Shown: positions 22,521-35,702 of the stretch, piece after piece
Numbering within the stretch: the first letter of the stretch is position 1
How the letters are laid out: the number at the start of each line of letters is the position of its first letter
NCBI GenBank assembly: GCA_008360955.1
Contig: LUCM01001910.1
Coordinates: 45,155 to 109,154, forward strand
From: Fasciolopsis buskii
Lineage: Eukaryota > Platyhelminthes > Trematoda > Plagiorchiida > Fasciolidae
Direction: 5' to 3'
DNA length: 64,000 nucleotides
Made by a program: the position numbers and the translations under genes
Notes under the pieces: generated by a model
Seen by the model: only the letters and a program-made list of their open reading frames with translations
Database searches by the model: none
What the model was told of the DNA's origin: nothing

Positions 22521-23745
22521 TACATATCCCACCCCCTTGCTTTCCATAGCACGCAATCTGAGGGCGCAAGAGAATCTAGTATGCTAGCGTAATACGGACA
22601 ACACCGCATATACAACCCTTATCTCTCAGAGACTCGGGCGTACGAAGTTACCATAGTAGAGTCTCCAAAACCTGGATCTCGGCCAACAACACTAAATAAC
22701 ATTGAGGTCCGTGAAAGCAGAAGGATGCTGGATTCTATGACAGCTATAACCGCGATTAATCCTCCTTATATCGGTCTTCTAACCTCGGATTCCTTTAACC
22801 ATAGATTTCTCCGCTCCTGATATGCTCTGCCATAATAAATGATCCTGTCTTCATGCTGGGTATTGCCGGAACTACTTTCTCTCTTCGTAGACATTTCATT
22901 AGGGAACACTTTCGAGGTTCCTTTTACTCTTCCTACCTACTCATCTTGCTTCCCAGTAACCTGCTAACGCTAACCAGGTAGACTCCTTTCCCTTAAGTAC
23001 CCAGCCTAGTTTCGCTTATAAAACAAAATCTGTCCACGTCACACAGACGATGTGAGTCGCTTATGCAAAAGACAGGTCCACATTAGCAAGTTTCAAGCAG
23101 CACTCGTAAATGAAAACAAGACAAGGCGTTGACGATGACGGAGCCATACGTACAGGTCTGCGTTTTACGGCATAAACTACCATCCTCCGTGTGCTTGCTT
23201 ATCCCCACTTTCGTTTCTTTAGTCCGTGCGAAAACCCAAATGACTGCGACAGGTTTACTTCAGCATCTCCTAACGTGGGGAAAACAGACCATCCCCAGCA
23301 GTTGCGAAAAAAACAACGCGCCGAAAATTAAGGTCAGGGGGAGGAACTGTGGAAAGTACCTATATGGGCTCAACCATTCCTCTGTTAGAAAAAAAGAGAA
23401 AATTCTCTTCTGGATCAGGTTGACCCCAGCAACCAAAGCACACTCGGGCTGCGAAGGAATGGGCCACCTTCTACAATGGATATGTATGCCGTCAGCCCAG
23501 ACCTGACCCTGCGAAATGGGAAACCCCACACCGCCCTTGTTCGGTAAATAAGCGTTTGGCTACCTTGTTGGTCGGTTTGGGGAAGTAGCTCAACGGACTA
23601 TACACTTATGCTTCACCAACCACCGCTCTATTTCTTAACAAGCTCCTGTTCTCTCAACCGCACACCTGGTACGTATGCTGACGTCTATAACAACTGCCGC
23701 CGTTCTTTCTTAATTATTCATGCAAACTTTCTGAAACTACTATGT
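22520..23745. other. No recognised feature
   Basis: It may include the lineage A 3' untranslated region. A 125-codon plus frame at 23129-23506 has no motif I know. Confidence 0.4.
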
Positions 23746-25323
23746 GGTACAAGTTGCTATCGTCCTGTTTAAATACAAACTACCGATTCCGATATTCTCA
23801 TGCTTCTCCCTTCTCTTCTTTCCACGATTTCTCGTATCAGATCCTGTCCTAGTATCCAGCCCACACTGCCATCCGCGAGCCATTCCGTTATGTCCTTTCT
23901 TGGCAACTGGGATTAGTAAACTTCGGCGAAAGATCACATGATCAGTTATAACTGACTCCCCGTAGCATGTACACCACGCCCGTAGTCCAGAAGAGTCCCA
24001 CAAGCAGAACAAATGGTGACGTTATTCCCTAACCATTGCGCTGGCCGTCCTATCAGACCACTGTAATCTGCATCTGTGAGGACGTCGGAAGATAAACAGA
24101 AACGCGTTTTAAATAAGGGCTATAAAGCACAGGACTGACTGAGCCATATGCTCTATAGGGTGCGAGCAGCCGATTTTTGTTGCGTACGTCCCGTTAACGG
24201 AAACTACCGCCTGCGTGTTTCATGACAGTTGTCTGGTCCATTCGTAAGAAACTGACTGTCATCACTGTTCCCATTTTTGTTTACTCACCTTAACACCAGC
24301 TGGAACAAATTCCAGACTGCCCCTTTCTCTCTGGCTCTTCTCCAGGCTCGCCAATGACCACAGATGCAACGCAAACTATCGCCTGAAGCTCCACTCCATC
24401 CTTCGCGCTGGTCGTCTATCCCTGTTAGGAAGCTGCTGTCTAGTACCTGGCCGCGCGACCCTGAAATAAGTCAAGCCACGCTGTTGACCGCCCCGGGTGC
24501 CTCATCTCAGATGGACCATCACGGTTGTCCAAACAGTTACTATCACTACTGAAATGCCGCGCAACCCCCCAACCTCCAAACCCGTACCGCCGCAGAACGC
24601 CATAATCTCCAACATTAATCAAGGACAACACAAGTCATTCATGGCAAGTGTATTTAAGGATTGATTGTCAATCTTAGACGTACCCGTCTACTTCCCGCCA
24701 CACATCACAATCCGCTCCCGGTCGCATAAGTCCAGTGACCATTTTTGTAAGCTCCATTGTCTCTCTGTCCACAATTTTTCGTATGCTTTCGTCCCGCAAA
24801 TTGTCTGATGCAACCTTGAGGGTTTCCTGCTGTTTCATTTTAAGCATTATTTTGACTACTGAATGTAGCTGATTACCACTCTTCATCCACCTCATGATAT
24901 TCGGTGTGATTTCGATTCTTCTCCATCTTGCCAGTACATCCATATTGATCTTCATCTTTACCATATTACCCTCCTGAATTTTGATTAGCCCGGCCACTTC
25001 ACAACACCCACCACTTCTCCCCAGCCAAATTATGCGCCGGCGATGCGCACCTTTGCTACTTTTAAACATGGACTGACTCGCAGTGCGCAACTCAGTCAGC
25101 CCCAGAAAGTTTCGGCATTGGATTATCTAGCTCTATTTCGAAGCCCAAAAACTCGTGATTAGCCCATCTTATTGCATGTTATGTTCATGAGAGCACAGAA
25201 ACTGCACCTTCACGACTGAATTTTGTCTTACGATTTCCAATGCGCCATCTGTGTGTAAATTTGATCCTGCCTTGCGCATGACTCTCGAATTTTGAGAAAT
25301 ATACCCATTATTATTATTATTAA
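23745..25323 (+). mobile_element. R1 repeat, long copy
   Basis: This copy matches 32265-33880 over its full 1.58 kb, including the region around ATGATCAGTTATAACTGA (near-palindrome at 23940-23957), the AATTCCAGACTGCC stretch near 24310, and the 3' end GCATGACTCTCGAATTTTG plus (TTA)n at 25307-25323. No protein motif is recognised on plus. On minus a 138-codon frame (25090-24674) is open and shares peptide blocks with other R1 copies (VDRETMELTKMVTGLMRPGA). The constant 3' end and variable 5' ends across copies suggest LINE-like or LINE-driven retroposition. Confidence 0.7.
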
Positions 25324-25690
25324 TTGGACCTAGCTTATTGACTGAATACAACTCTCGAGGTCTAATCTCAACCCTATCAAAAAGGTCTAGCCATTTTTTA
25401 TTCCCAGTAGTTTCCGAAAGTACAAATCGCTGTAGGTATAGGAAGAACACTCTGTCAATGAAACAAGCCAATGCAATTATTCACCTGACTTTCTCTCTAG
25501 TTTAGTGCTCACGTAGCAAGGTATATAAAGAGACATACTCACATCACATTCTCACTTGCTCCGAAACTGATATCTAATGTCCCAGTCTAAACCCTTACTT
25601 ATGCATGAATTTGACAATTAGACCATTCCAAGCGAGAAATTCGACATAACTTGATACGTCATTCTATATAACATTCATTACGTCTCCTTC
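25324..25690. other. No recognised feature
   Basis: A short spacer between two R1-type repeats. A 100-codon minus frame at 25169-25471 begins inside the R1 tail and is chance-like. Confidence 0.4.
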
Positions 25691-25699
25691 TTTGGTTTG

Positions 25700-26850
25700 T
25701 ACGCACCATAACCCTCAGCTGGAGCACCTCCAGATTGCCACCTCCCCCTTTTTCCGTTCCAGTTATTTGCATTTGCACTCGTTTCTTGCCAAGAGTCTAC
25801 CATCCAGTTTCTGGCCCCATCCTCGCATGTCTCAACACACCATGAAAACAAGCTGACTCGAGGCTCAGGTCATCTATCACGGAAAAGACAAATACGACCT
25901 GCTCCACATCCGCGATGTAGTTGACATTGCTTCTAATCCTCATGAATCACCAACGTTGCAAGTTTGCCTATGTATCGAGGCTACATGACGTGATCTACAA
26001 ATCCTGTGACTCTTTCAGCGGACAAGTCCTCCCTATTGCACAGATTTGCTGCTGAAACTGCCCGCCACGCTGTCATCTAATCTCCACGAAGGCACCCACA
26101 CTTAGATCCCTGTTCCGGATGTCGCTATTATCGTCTACCGCAAAAATCACTTCAATAATCGCCTCAGCAATCGCGGCTATCACTATGCCAGTAATCCTTA
26201 TCAGCTGAGCCCACAAACGCAAACAAAGAAGCAAAGAAACCCGTTTTTGTTTTACACTGGCTTACCAGCGTTAAGTATATATTATTCAACGCATATCATA
26301 TCAATCCTCACTCCTCAATGCCAACGACATTTCCATTCTTCATGTCCTTGAACAATGGTTGGCCAGTGTTCTTCGTCCCTCCGCATTTTCAGAAGGCTTT
26401 TGACTATTTTCTTGGCTTCAGGATAAATGGTAAGATGGCTTACGTAATTTTCATATCCATTAAAATACAGGGTACCTATAGGCCATCAATACTCTTCCCG
26501 TCAGCTGTTTTAGTCCGTTTTGACAAGTTTTTACCTTGCACTCAAGTTCTTTGAATACATTCTTCATGACATTTTAAGACTCATGTTCACTTTATAGACC
26601 CGTTAAATCTGGATACTGCAGACACCAAGCCCGCCGCCGTCGTCCAGTTGAACTGTGCACCTGCGATACGCAACGTTGGTGCGTATAAACGCTGTGTTCC
26701 TGTTGATATGCCAGTTTTGCTATTTCTTCTCATTTTGTACCCAAATGTTTATCTGCTTGTATGATGTAACTTGCAATACCCCTGTAACATTTGGTCATGC
26801 AACCAAGCATGCCTCTCGAAGTTTCCGAAAAACATGAATTTTATCATTAA
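25700..26850 (+). repeat. R1-related repeat, diverged subfamily
   Basis: It begins with CAGCTGGAGCACCTCCAGATTGCC, the diverged form of the R1 stretch at 24310, and repeats the following landmark (AGTTTCTGGCCCC). It ends with CATTTGGTCATGCAACCAAG, then CATGCCTCTCGAAGTTTCCG and an AT-rich tail instead of (TTA)n. A landmark near 26255 (ACTGGCTTACCAGCG) recurs near 54400 (CGGCTTACCAGCA) and, more weakly, near 30730. No coding potential is evident. Confidence 0.5.
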
Positions 26851-27825
26851 TATAATTATCACTTGACTTTCAGTGACATGCAGGATTCTGCCTGGTCCAC
26901 TGCGGCATTTCGAACATTGTGGCTCACTGATCAGTAGCGTCTACCGATCCCCTGGTACATAATGGCCAGACTTCGTATAAATGATTCAACCAGCTGCCAT
27001 TCCTGCCGATTTTTCAAGTCCTACGTAGGTGGCGTGGAAATTTAAAGAGCGTGAAATTTGCTGATCTTCGTTCTCTTCCTCAAAACGCCTTTCCGCACTT
27101 GTCTCCGGCGTACGATTGGGTGGGTGGACAAAATTGTTGGAACAACACTATTCTTATCTTGCTTCGAAGACTGGCCTAAGCCGGTTACCCAAGCCCATGG
27201 ACACAAAATGGCTCTGAATGTGGTCGCCCTTAATTTGGCTATTTTTGTCTTGCCATCCACTATCTCCTCCCCAGCTTCATCAAAACATAAACGGTTTGTC
27301 ATAGACAATCTGCTGTCCCCTAATTTGTAGACAAAGCGGAGCGTTTTCCTTCCATTCGCAGATCCCCAATTGGCCGTCCGAGAACTTTATTTAACTTTAC
27401 GTCACTGTCTTGATTTGAGCGCCTTGACACAGCGTTGTAGAACCCCAAACAGGTTGGGTACACTCAACGGCTTTGGGAGAATGTTTTATTCAACAAAAAC
27501 CAGATCCAATGGACAATATTTTTGGCTTAATATTGTGCATGAACCGTTCGCCGACAAGGTTAAATCGATAATCCATTCTAATCAAAATTCAAGGAACAAT
27601 TTTAGCATTTCGCTCAATCAACAAGGCACGACTAGTGACTGAATCGCAAAGGAAAACAATTCCCCACCGGATTCGCACGTCAAGCATATCATATTTAAGG
27701 CCCCGTGCAAATTATCTGGTGAATCGTGCATATTATTCTCATCTTTCCAAGCGCTATTAAACCGGCGTTATCAAAAATAAAACCATCACTCCACGTTAGC
27801 CGAGTAGACCTCCTAATCATGGTAA
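26850..27825. other. No recognised feature
   Basis: Frames of 88-90 codons at 27042-27308 (-), 27058-27330 (+) and 27370-27642 (+) have no motifs. The last part may be an eroded upstream portion of the LINE that follows. Confidence 0.35.
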
Positions 27826-28690
27826 AACTGAAGGTGCAGACATCCCAACAATGATGTCCAATTTATTTGGTTTCCTTCAACGGTGGCATCTTTCGTCTTC
27901 GTTGGGAAACCCCTGTTATTGTCCCAATTTACAGAAACAACAATCAGGAGGCGATCCGCGACAATCCCATCAGCTATACCTTAGCTGTCTTAAGTACCAC
28001 AGAAAGGATAACAGAATGCAAGCCAACAAATTACTTCTTGCACAATGGCAACGCTAACATCCGCCAACGTAGCTTTCTTTGAGATAAATCAATTCCTACC
28101 ATAATTGTCGGTTTCTTAAGCTTAGCGGCGAGGGCTGCGAGCGACTGCAAGCTAGTGATAGCGATTTCCCTAAATAAGACGGAGGCTTTTGATCAAATAT
28201 CTCATCGTAAGCCTTTCATAAAGGTATACATCTTCAGCTTGGTTATTTCCTTATTTGGCCTCCGTAACACAGGCAAGGAGTATAGGTGAAAGTCTGTTTA
28301 AGCCTCGTATGGTTTCCAGTAGGGCTATTCAGGGGAGCCTACTAGGTCCTCAACTTGTTATACTTTACATCAACAACATCTATATAAATAGGTGGGGAAT
28401 TACTTTTCCATTTGCAGATGATACAAAAGTTGTACATATTTCACCACGGATCTGAACACCTACAAAACGAATAATGATCTATTCACTGCTGACCCACGGA
28501 AAAAAGGTCTGTGAAACTCGGTCCATAAAAGCAGCACACTTGAGCAACTAAGCCACATCCCAACAGAACCCTTCGAAATTAACCGAAGACTCATTACCTC
28601 TTCCCAGGAAATTGTTCCACTGCCCCAGCACGTTCGCATTTTGGGTAAACACGCTGGTTCAGGTGGCAAAGGATGGATGATTAACTGGGT
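27825..28690 (+). pseudogene. LINE lineage C reverse transcriptase remnant, copy 3
   Basis: The segment aligns with 16140-16830: PVIVPIYRNN near 27915, an AFDQISH equivalent near 28185, SSRAIQGSLLGPQLVILYIN near 28320 and FPFADDTKVVHIS near 28410, where the catalytic aspartates are kept. Several frameshifts separate the blocks. It is more diverged than the 3.6 kb and 16.2 kb pair and does not share their FAVD change, so it is an independent insertion. Confidence 0.75.
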
Positions 28691-28699
28691 TAGTTCTCA

Positions 28700-31600
28700 G
28701 ATAATCTGAAACTATGGAAAGTAAATTGCTACTACATAAAACCAATACAATAATTTCTTGGATTATTATTCCATTGCCTGCAACAGCCTGCAGCAAAATG
28801 ACAGCCATGAAATTCAGAAGGTCCAGCGAGCACTTGCAAAATGACCTGCAAATAATTCTTGACCAATAAAACAAATAGAATCTCGCAATATGAACCCATT
28901 TCTGGCATTGTTTGATCAGTGAGGCACCTATAGTCTATTTTCCATTTCCTTTTCGCTGTCGTTCAATGCGCGTAGCAAACAGACAGCGCTGTGCTACACC
29001 GGACCACTGGGCTCATGTTCAGCTTCCAGCTAGGCGACGTCCTTTGATGAACTGATCTTCTCTGAGGACGCATGGATTTTAGCACACAGCAGTGACGCTT
29101 ACACCGGTGTCGAAACTCAAAAAATGGTGCATGTCAGTGCCCCAAAACCATGAGGATGCGCCGCAATACTCCAAGCCCCGTCTCACATAAGATACACACC
29201 TCCACCTGTCGAACCAGCTAACATTAATGAAAAATCATCTGTTATACCCTCACGCTTAAAGTTGCTAAGCCAGATGATATCAACTATCCCTTATCTTCTG
29301 CTCTACATGAGGTCTGGTGCACAGGGGAGCTTCGAAGTATAAACGCGCGAGATGTTTGGGTCCTATCGCAGGCTCTCAGGTCGGACCGTCCGCCACCAGC
29401 GATATTTTGCCTCCATTTCATGAATGGCATCCTGAATTTACTAATTCACTGCCTATTGGCCCACCTCCCTTGACAGATCTTGCGTATTATTCATTTCAAA
29501 GAATTCATAATTTCTTTAGCACCCATTTATCACGCTAGTTTTAGGAATTGATCATTGGTATCTAGATGAAATTTCAAATTTTCTGTCCTCCGTCGACATT
29601 TGCCTTCAGCGCAGATTCCAAAAAGGGTCTCCTTCCAACACGCTTTGTGATCCTGTTTCGTCATAAAGACCATCTTTGGTCCATCTCTCTATATTTTAAC
29701 TTTTTGCACCTTCCGTCCGCTCTCAGTTTATTCTCTAGTCACTTTTTTCTACTGAAACCGTCTTTCTTTTGCAGACGACCCCCAAGCCCCCTTGTGCAAC
29801 TGCCTTGAGAATTTTGGCTATGCCGCTGTAACCTTCATGGCTCCTCAGTCTATCGTTATTCTTTTTTGCTCGAACATTTTGTAGTTTCCCGCGATATCCA
29901 CCTTGGATTCAGACACATGCCGTGACAGTTTAAACCTACTGACAACGCACCCAATTATGCCTCTTGATGTAGACCGACAAACATACCCGTTTGTCTATTT
30001 TTAGGTGCACGCAGGGGACTTTTGCTAACTAATTCCAACAGTGACAATTAAAACCACCATCTCACCCATCCTTCTGGACACATGTGACAACTAGCCCATG
30101 GTATGTGCGAGGGGTGGCATCATTTGATGCCACGATCTACGCACCATACATCATTTCTCTCCTTTACTACTGCGCGCAACATATCCCTCAGCTAGGAAAC
30201 CACAGGATTGCTTACCTTTTACACTCTCTAATTCCAGATGCGGGAATCGCAACAGTCCATCATCCAAATTGTGGCTCGTTAACGCGAATATCTACGAACC
30301 TGGAGCCAAGCTGGCCTAATTCCATGATTCACTACTTCATAGTGAACCAATATGATCTACCACCCAAGCCGCGCTGAAGGGTGGCATTGCTGTCAATCCG
30401 CATGCCTCGCAAACGAGAACTTAAAACCCGCCAACTGAACCGCCAGAAATGGAGGCCACACAAGGTTAACCCAACGTTGACGTGTTACCAGAGGACTGAT
30501 CCCCCTAACTACATATCCTTGCTGTTTTAACGCCCTGACCACATGGAACGTCGATTGCCAAGAAGCCACCCATGTGCAAATTTCGCTCTTTCAAACCAGG
30601 CCACGGTTCTTACTCTCTAAGCATTCCAAACAATTTCCCGTCGACAACCGCAGCCACCCTTAGTCGAATAACTCCAAAAAATCTCAATCCGAACTAAGAA
30701 GGAAAAAGCCAAATACTCATTTTACTTTTACACTGATTTGTCAGCGTCGCATTAGGTATTGAAAGCTTCGTAAACCACTGTTCGTTTTCTTCTTCGGAGA
30801 AGGTAATGTTTCCTTTCTTCATGTTTTGAATGGTGCTATAATTCTTTATTATTCTTCTCCCTTTCTGTATTTCCAAAGGCCTTTATTTGTTTTACCGGCT
30901 ATAGGAACCACCGTACGATGACTGACCGCTTTTTTCATCTACAATCTAGAGTTATGTGTTGACTGCCCTTTTCTATTCTTCTCCTCGGCAGTTCTGGTCA
31001 GTGCTGACAATATTTCAACTGGCGCACGTGATTTTTATTGGCTTTCTGCGCTCCAATTTAAATTTCTTTTTTCTTATATGAGTCTGCTGAATCTTCTTAA
31101 TTCCACCGCATCTCGAAATTCGCCCGCGTGATCCAATTCAATTCTGCGCCTGCAGTGTGCATTATTTATTTGTGTAAATACCATGTTCTGTGCAGGAAGT
31201 TACTAAAGCTTATTTTCACAAAGACCTGTACAATCTGAGATATCCTTTCAAATTTTCCCATTTTATAACGATTTTACGGTTTTATTTCCAATTCCTTTGC
31301 TCATGCAACCAAGAAATTCTGACGAAGCATAAACGACATTTATCGACGTCATTATTACTCGGGATTGGCATACACGGGCCCCAAAATATAATTTTAATGG
31401 TCGCTCGGTGTATGAAGATGAATTAACTTTCAGGCATAGGAAGGCTTATGAAGGACAAACTGTATCTTTTGCACACCGATAGCTTCATGAATTCAGACTA
31501 CAAGAATGTCTTCCGAGGATTTTTCGTAGAAAGCACTACTCACCTCATCTAAATCCGTCCGAACCAAGCAGGGTAAAGGCCAGAGATAGGAGCACAGATT

Positions 31601-32265
31601 CCTTCCTTCCTCCCCAACCCCTTCGTCAGCGCAATTTCCTATCGCAAACAGCCTGTTGAATTCACCTAGAATGACGTGTTAGTCGAAAAGTCCCCTTATT
31701 GGTTTTGCAACCCGGCTTCGCTGTTTCTTAAGCTCCGCCCAAACGCAAGCTTTTCGGGATATCAGCCATGGAGAGCGGATCGCGAGAATTGGTTTAAGAG
31801 TGGCTTTGTGGAACATGCGTAAGCGCCCCTTTGCTTAACTTAGTGTTTTTGACCTGCAATTGATTCAAATTTCAGTAGGGAGCAATACATTCGTGACGGA
31901 AGTACCAAAATTCGGTTTTAAAAGATCCCTTGATGAAATTCATTCAATACTTCTATCATTATCTCGCTGAAGACGGCTGACCTCAAAAAGGGGTACATTG
32001 CTTAAAGACTGATGAGCGCTGCGCATTAGGCGATAACATTCTGTGCCTGTGCATGGGAAGAGCAAACGTCCATCTTTTTGGCCCTCGAGCATTTTCTCAG
32101 TGTCCGCTTGATTTTTCACATTATGGGCTTGTTCCTCACACTCCATGAGTTCTGTGTTCCTTAGTGTGAATCCACTTGCAGTTTGCAGTTATAGTGTGAA
32201 CCTGGCTAGTATGCGAACGTTTAGAGCTACCGACCCCTACTGAAGCTGCCTTGTGTTACTTGTTT
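28700..32265. other. No firm gene; weak repeat traces
   Basis: About 3.6 kb of mostly AT-rich DNA. Near 30720-31330 a few landmarks resemble the R1-related repeat (a CACTGATTTGTCAGCG stretch, CTCATGCAACCAAGAAATTC). A 68-codon minus frame at 32146-31940 (ends in LFEVSRLQRDNDRSIE) has protein-like composition but matches nothing I know. A start-like ATGGAGAGCGGATCGCG at 31769 leads only to a short frame. Confidence 0.35.
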
Positions 32266-33880
32266 CTATCATCCTGTTCAAACACAAATTGCTGATCCTT
32301 ACATTCTCATGCTTCCCTTTTCTCGACCCTCTGCGACTCCTTGTGCCAACTCATATCCTAGAATCCGACCCACGCTGACGTCTGCGACCCACTTCAGTGG
32401 TGCTCTTTCCTCCCAATTCGAAGTAATAGCATCAGTGGCAGCTCACCCATGATCAGTTATAACTGATCTCCATTGCATATACAGCGGGCCCGTAGGCCGG
32501 ACGAGCTCCATTAACAGAGCAAATAGTAAATTTTATTCACTGGCCTTTGTACTAGACGTCCTATCATTCCATGGCGGAGATGTCAGAACTTGACCGAGAA
32601 ACACGTTACGAATAAGTTCCACACAGCTCGGGACCGACTGAGCCGCGCACCCCATAGGGGGTGAACAGATGGAAACTTTGCAGCATACGTATCTGACATC
32701 GAAGGACTCCCTCTCTGGTGCATTTCAAGACAGTCTTTTGAACCTTCAGATGCTTGATCACAATAACACCAGCTGGAACAAATTTCAGATTATCCTCCCC
32801 CTCTCCCTTACCGGCTTTTCTCCGGGCTTGCCAATGACCACAGTATCTGTGTACCGGCCAACAGAAATTGATGATTCAATGTTGACCTTTTCGCCGAAAG
32901 CTCCATCCCATCCTAGGAGCTAGTTGCCTATCCCTGCTAGGAAGCTGCTGTCCGGATCTGGTGCTTTAATACTTGTTCGTTTCGCCCGAAGCCAAACCAA
33001 ACCACGCTACTGAGTGTCCTTGGTACCTCCTCTCAGATGAAAGAATGCGGCTAACCAAATTATCATTATTAGTACCACTGGAGTGATGCGCAACTGCACT
33101 CCGACTTACAGATCCCCTACTGCCAACTACCGCCAAAACATCCAACACCAAAAAGTGCAACACGCAGCTAATTCATGACAAATGTAGTTAAGGGTTGATT
33201 GTAAATCTTACACAAACTCGTCTTCTTCCCTTCACACACCACATTCCGCTCCTGGCCACATGAGTCCAGAGACCATTCTTGTGAATTTCGTTGCCTCTAA
33301 TTTCACAATTCTTAATATAATTTCGTCTTTTGAATAGTTTGATAAAAACTTGAATGTTTCTCGCCGCTTCACTTTCAGCATTATATTGACACTTAAATGT
33401 TGGTAATCATCACTCTTCATGCTCCTCATATGACGACCATTCTGGTTTTGACTCATCTCCACGCAATTATTAGATTCATCTTCTCGGTTTGACTTCTCTT
33501 TCCGTCATATAACCCCCTTGATTATAGAGGGACCCGGCAACACGACGATGTCCGTTACCGCATTCCAGCTAAAATTTCTGCCTACGAGAAGTACATGCGA
33601 TATATTTGAATAGGAAACTACTCGCAGTTCACGACTGACAGTAAGTTTCAGAAGGTCTTGCGTTATCCTGGAAAACGATGCCTAGCTTTGGTTTTAAATC
33701 AAAACTCGTACCTATCGTATCATGTCGCACATTCTGAGCATGGAGCACAAATTTAAATCTCATTACTAGTTTGTGACCTCTGCCTTTCTACTGCGCCATC
33801 TTCGCACAAATTCGGCCTTTTCTTGTGCATGTCACTCGGAAACCGAGAAACATGCACATCGTAATTATTTTCCCTGAACA
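32265..33880 (+). mobile_element. R1 repeat, longest copy
   Basis: It aligns with 23745-25323. It holds a perfect 18-bp palindrome, GATCAGTTATAACTGATC, at 32451-32468, then GCTGGAACAAATTTCAGATT near 32770, and ends with GCATGTCACTCGGAAACCG and a degenerate AT tail near 33872. The minus strand again carries an open piece (33462-33232) with SVNIMLKVKRRETFKF and MVSGLMWPGAECGV, matching the 25-kb copy (KIMLKMKQQETLKV, MVTGLMRPGADCDV). Confidence 0.7.
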
Positions 33881-35700
33881 ACAGACGCCATTCGCCGGTT
33901 CAAACACTTCGTATCCTCCAACTCTATCGGTTTAGACCAATCCGATTTTAAAATTTCACCTTATGCTCGGAGGATATCCTCATTTTTTATTCCACCTACT
34001 ATTCTAATGTATTTACAGCTATATCCAAACTTTTACGGTCATTTTTAGATATATCTGAGTCTTCTACTGAGCCTATTGCTGAACGTGCTTCTAAAAGCTG
34101 CTCTGTTTTATTTTCAGTTTATCACACGTTAACCCTTTTTACCAAAGTTTACGTCGGTATTCCCAGCTCATTCTTGGTCTCGTTTCTTACCACCCAATTT
34201 CATGTTTTCATAACTTGCAACCGAATGTCTTGGAAGCCTTTAAAAATCACTGGCCGTTGAAGTAAATGGTCCTATTTAAGGCATCTGATTCCATCCCGCC
34301 CCAGCCTATAACGTTTTGTCCTGCAATTCTCTATTTTTGCTTCGCATAAACACTGAATATTCTTTTGCATGCCAAACAGTTCATCAGTTATATCACTGTT
34401 ATACTCCATTCCCCGGGCAAGTAAAAATTCACTCTCAGCAGGCACGTTTCTTGGTACCCAAAAATATGCATTGTCATTATTGATATCACAGCATAAACAC
34501 TTCTGGCATCGCGCCAGCATCCCATTTTTGGAACCGACCAGTAAATTTGGACCAAACTGTTGCGTGCAAAAGCCAAACGAGCCCAAATTTACCCTTGTGG
34601 CCATAAAGCTCATAAAACCAACACTTCACCAACAACTAGTTGCGGCTCAAAAAATTGCTACATTTGAACAAACTATTTGCAGACCTTGTTCTTGTTTCAA
34701 TCATGTGACTTTCTCTTTTTCAATACATTCTTCTCCCCTGTCTCACCAACGTTTCATTGAATGAGCTACAAACTTGGAAAGCCCAACCTTTGTTTGGGCA
34801 CGCTTAAAGCCTTTCGTCTTGAGTTGAATCGCCCCAGTTCTATCCTTCTTTTAAGTTTTCCCGCAAGAGCATGGATAACAGAGATTTTTTGCTATTCCCA
34901 AGGTCCCACCGATGTAACTTCGTGCCATGGCTTTTTCGATTTGGGAAAGATTTCACTAAATAAAGCACTGACAACTACGGCATCGATTGTTTCCTCCTTC
35001 CTCATTCAATTTCGTTAGAGACCGCAATTGCGACTGAGGATTATGTTAACTTGATACATGCAAATAACCGATAAATCCTTCCTTAAGGGGCTTCCTTCTG
35101 AAACACAAGTAAATAAGATGGCAAATTTGAGGGAAACCTATTGACGTCAGATGAACTGGCCGATCAACATCTGCCTCAGTTAAAACAATGCATGAAGTTT
35201 ATTCTGGTTTGTGGCTACACAGACTAATTATTCTTTCGAACATAGGCGCAGGCATACTTCTGCTACCGATGAAACACTCTTCGCATCATAAATTCCACCA
35301 GGCCTGCTGCACGTGCTGGCCGAATGCTTAAGTATCATCCTTAATGTAAACTTTGTAATTAAGTGACCCAAATGGGAGTTAATGGTGGTACATTGTCGCG
35401 GATTTCCTGCTTCTGAGATTTGGTCCCTTCAACCCAGAGAACGTCATACCAACCCAGCGCGCGTGACTGACTCTTGAAGCTTAAAGAGGTGATACGATAT
35501 TTTGCTAACAACCAAGCTGCCGGTACTGCTTTCACTACCAAAGTTGCACTCTGTCGAACTTACTGTTTGACCTTTTGTCTTAGGTTTTTATTAAAGGTGT
35601 TTATCTGCACACCGTAAGTAGAATATTTTGAAAACCACACAGGACGGAGAATCACAAAATTTCTGACGCGTTAGACTGTTTTGTTTGGCGAAAAAGAACT
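33880..35700. other. No recognised feature
   Basis: Overlapping frames on both strands at 34272-34764 (113 codons minus, 131 plus) show no known motif. The rest is unassigned. Confidence 0.4.
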
Positions 35701-35702
35701 TT

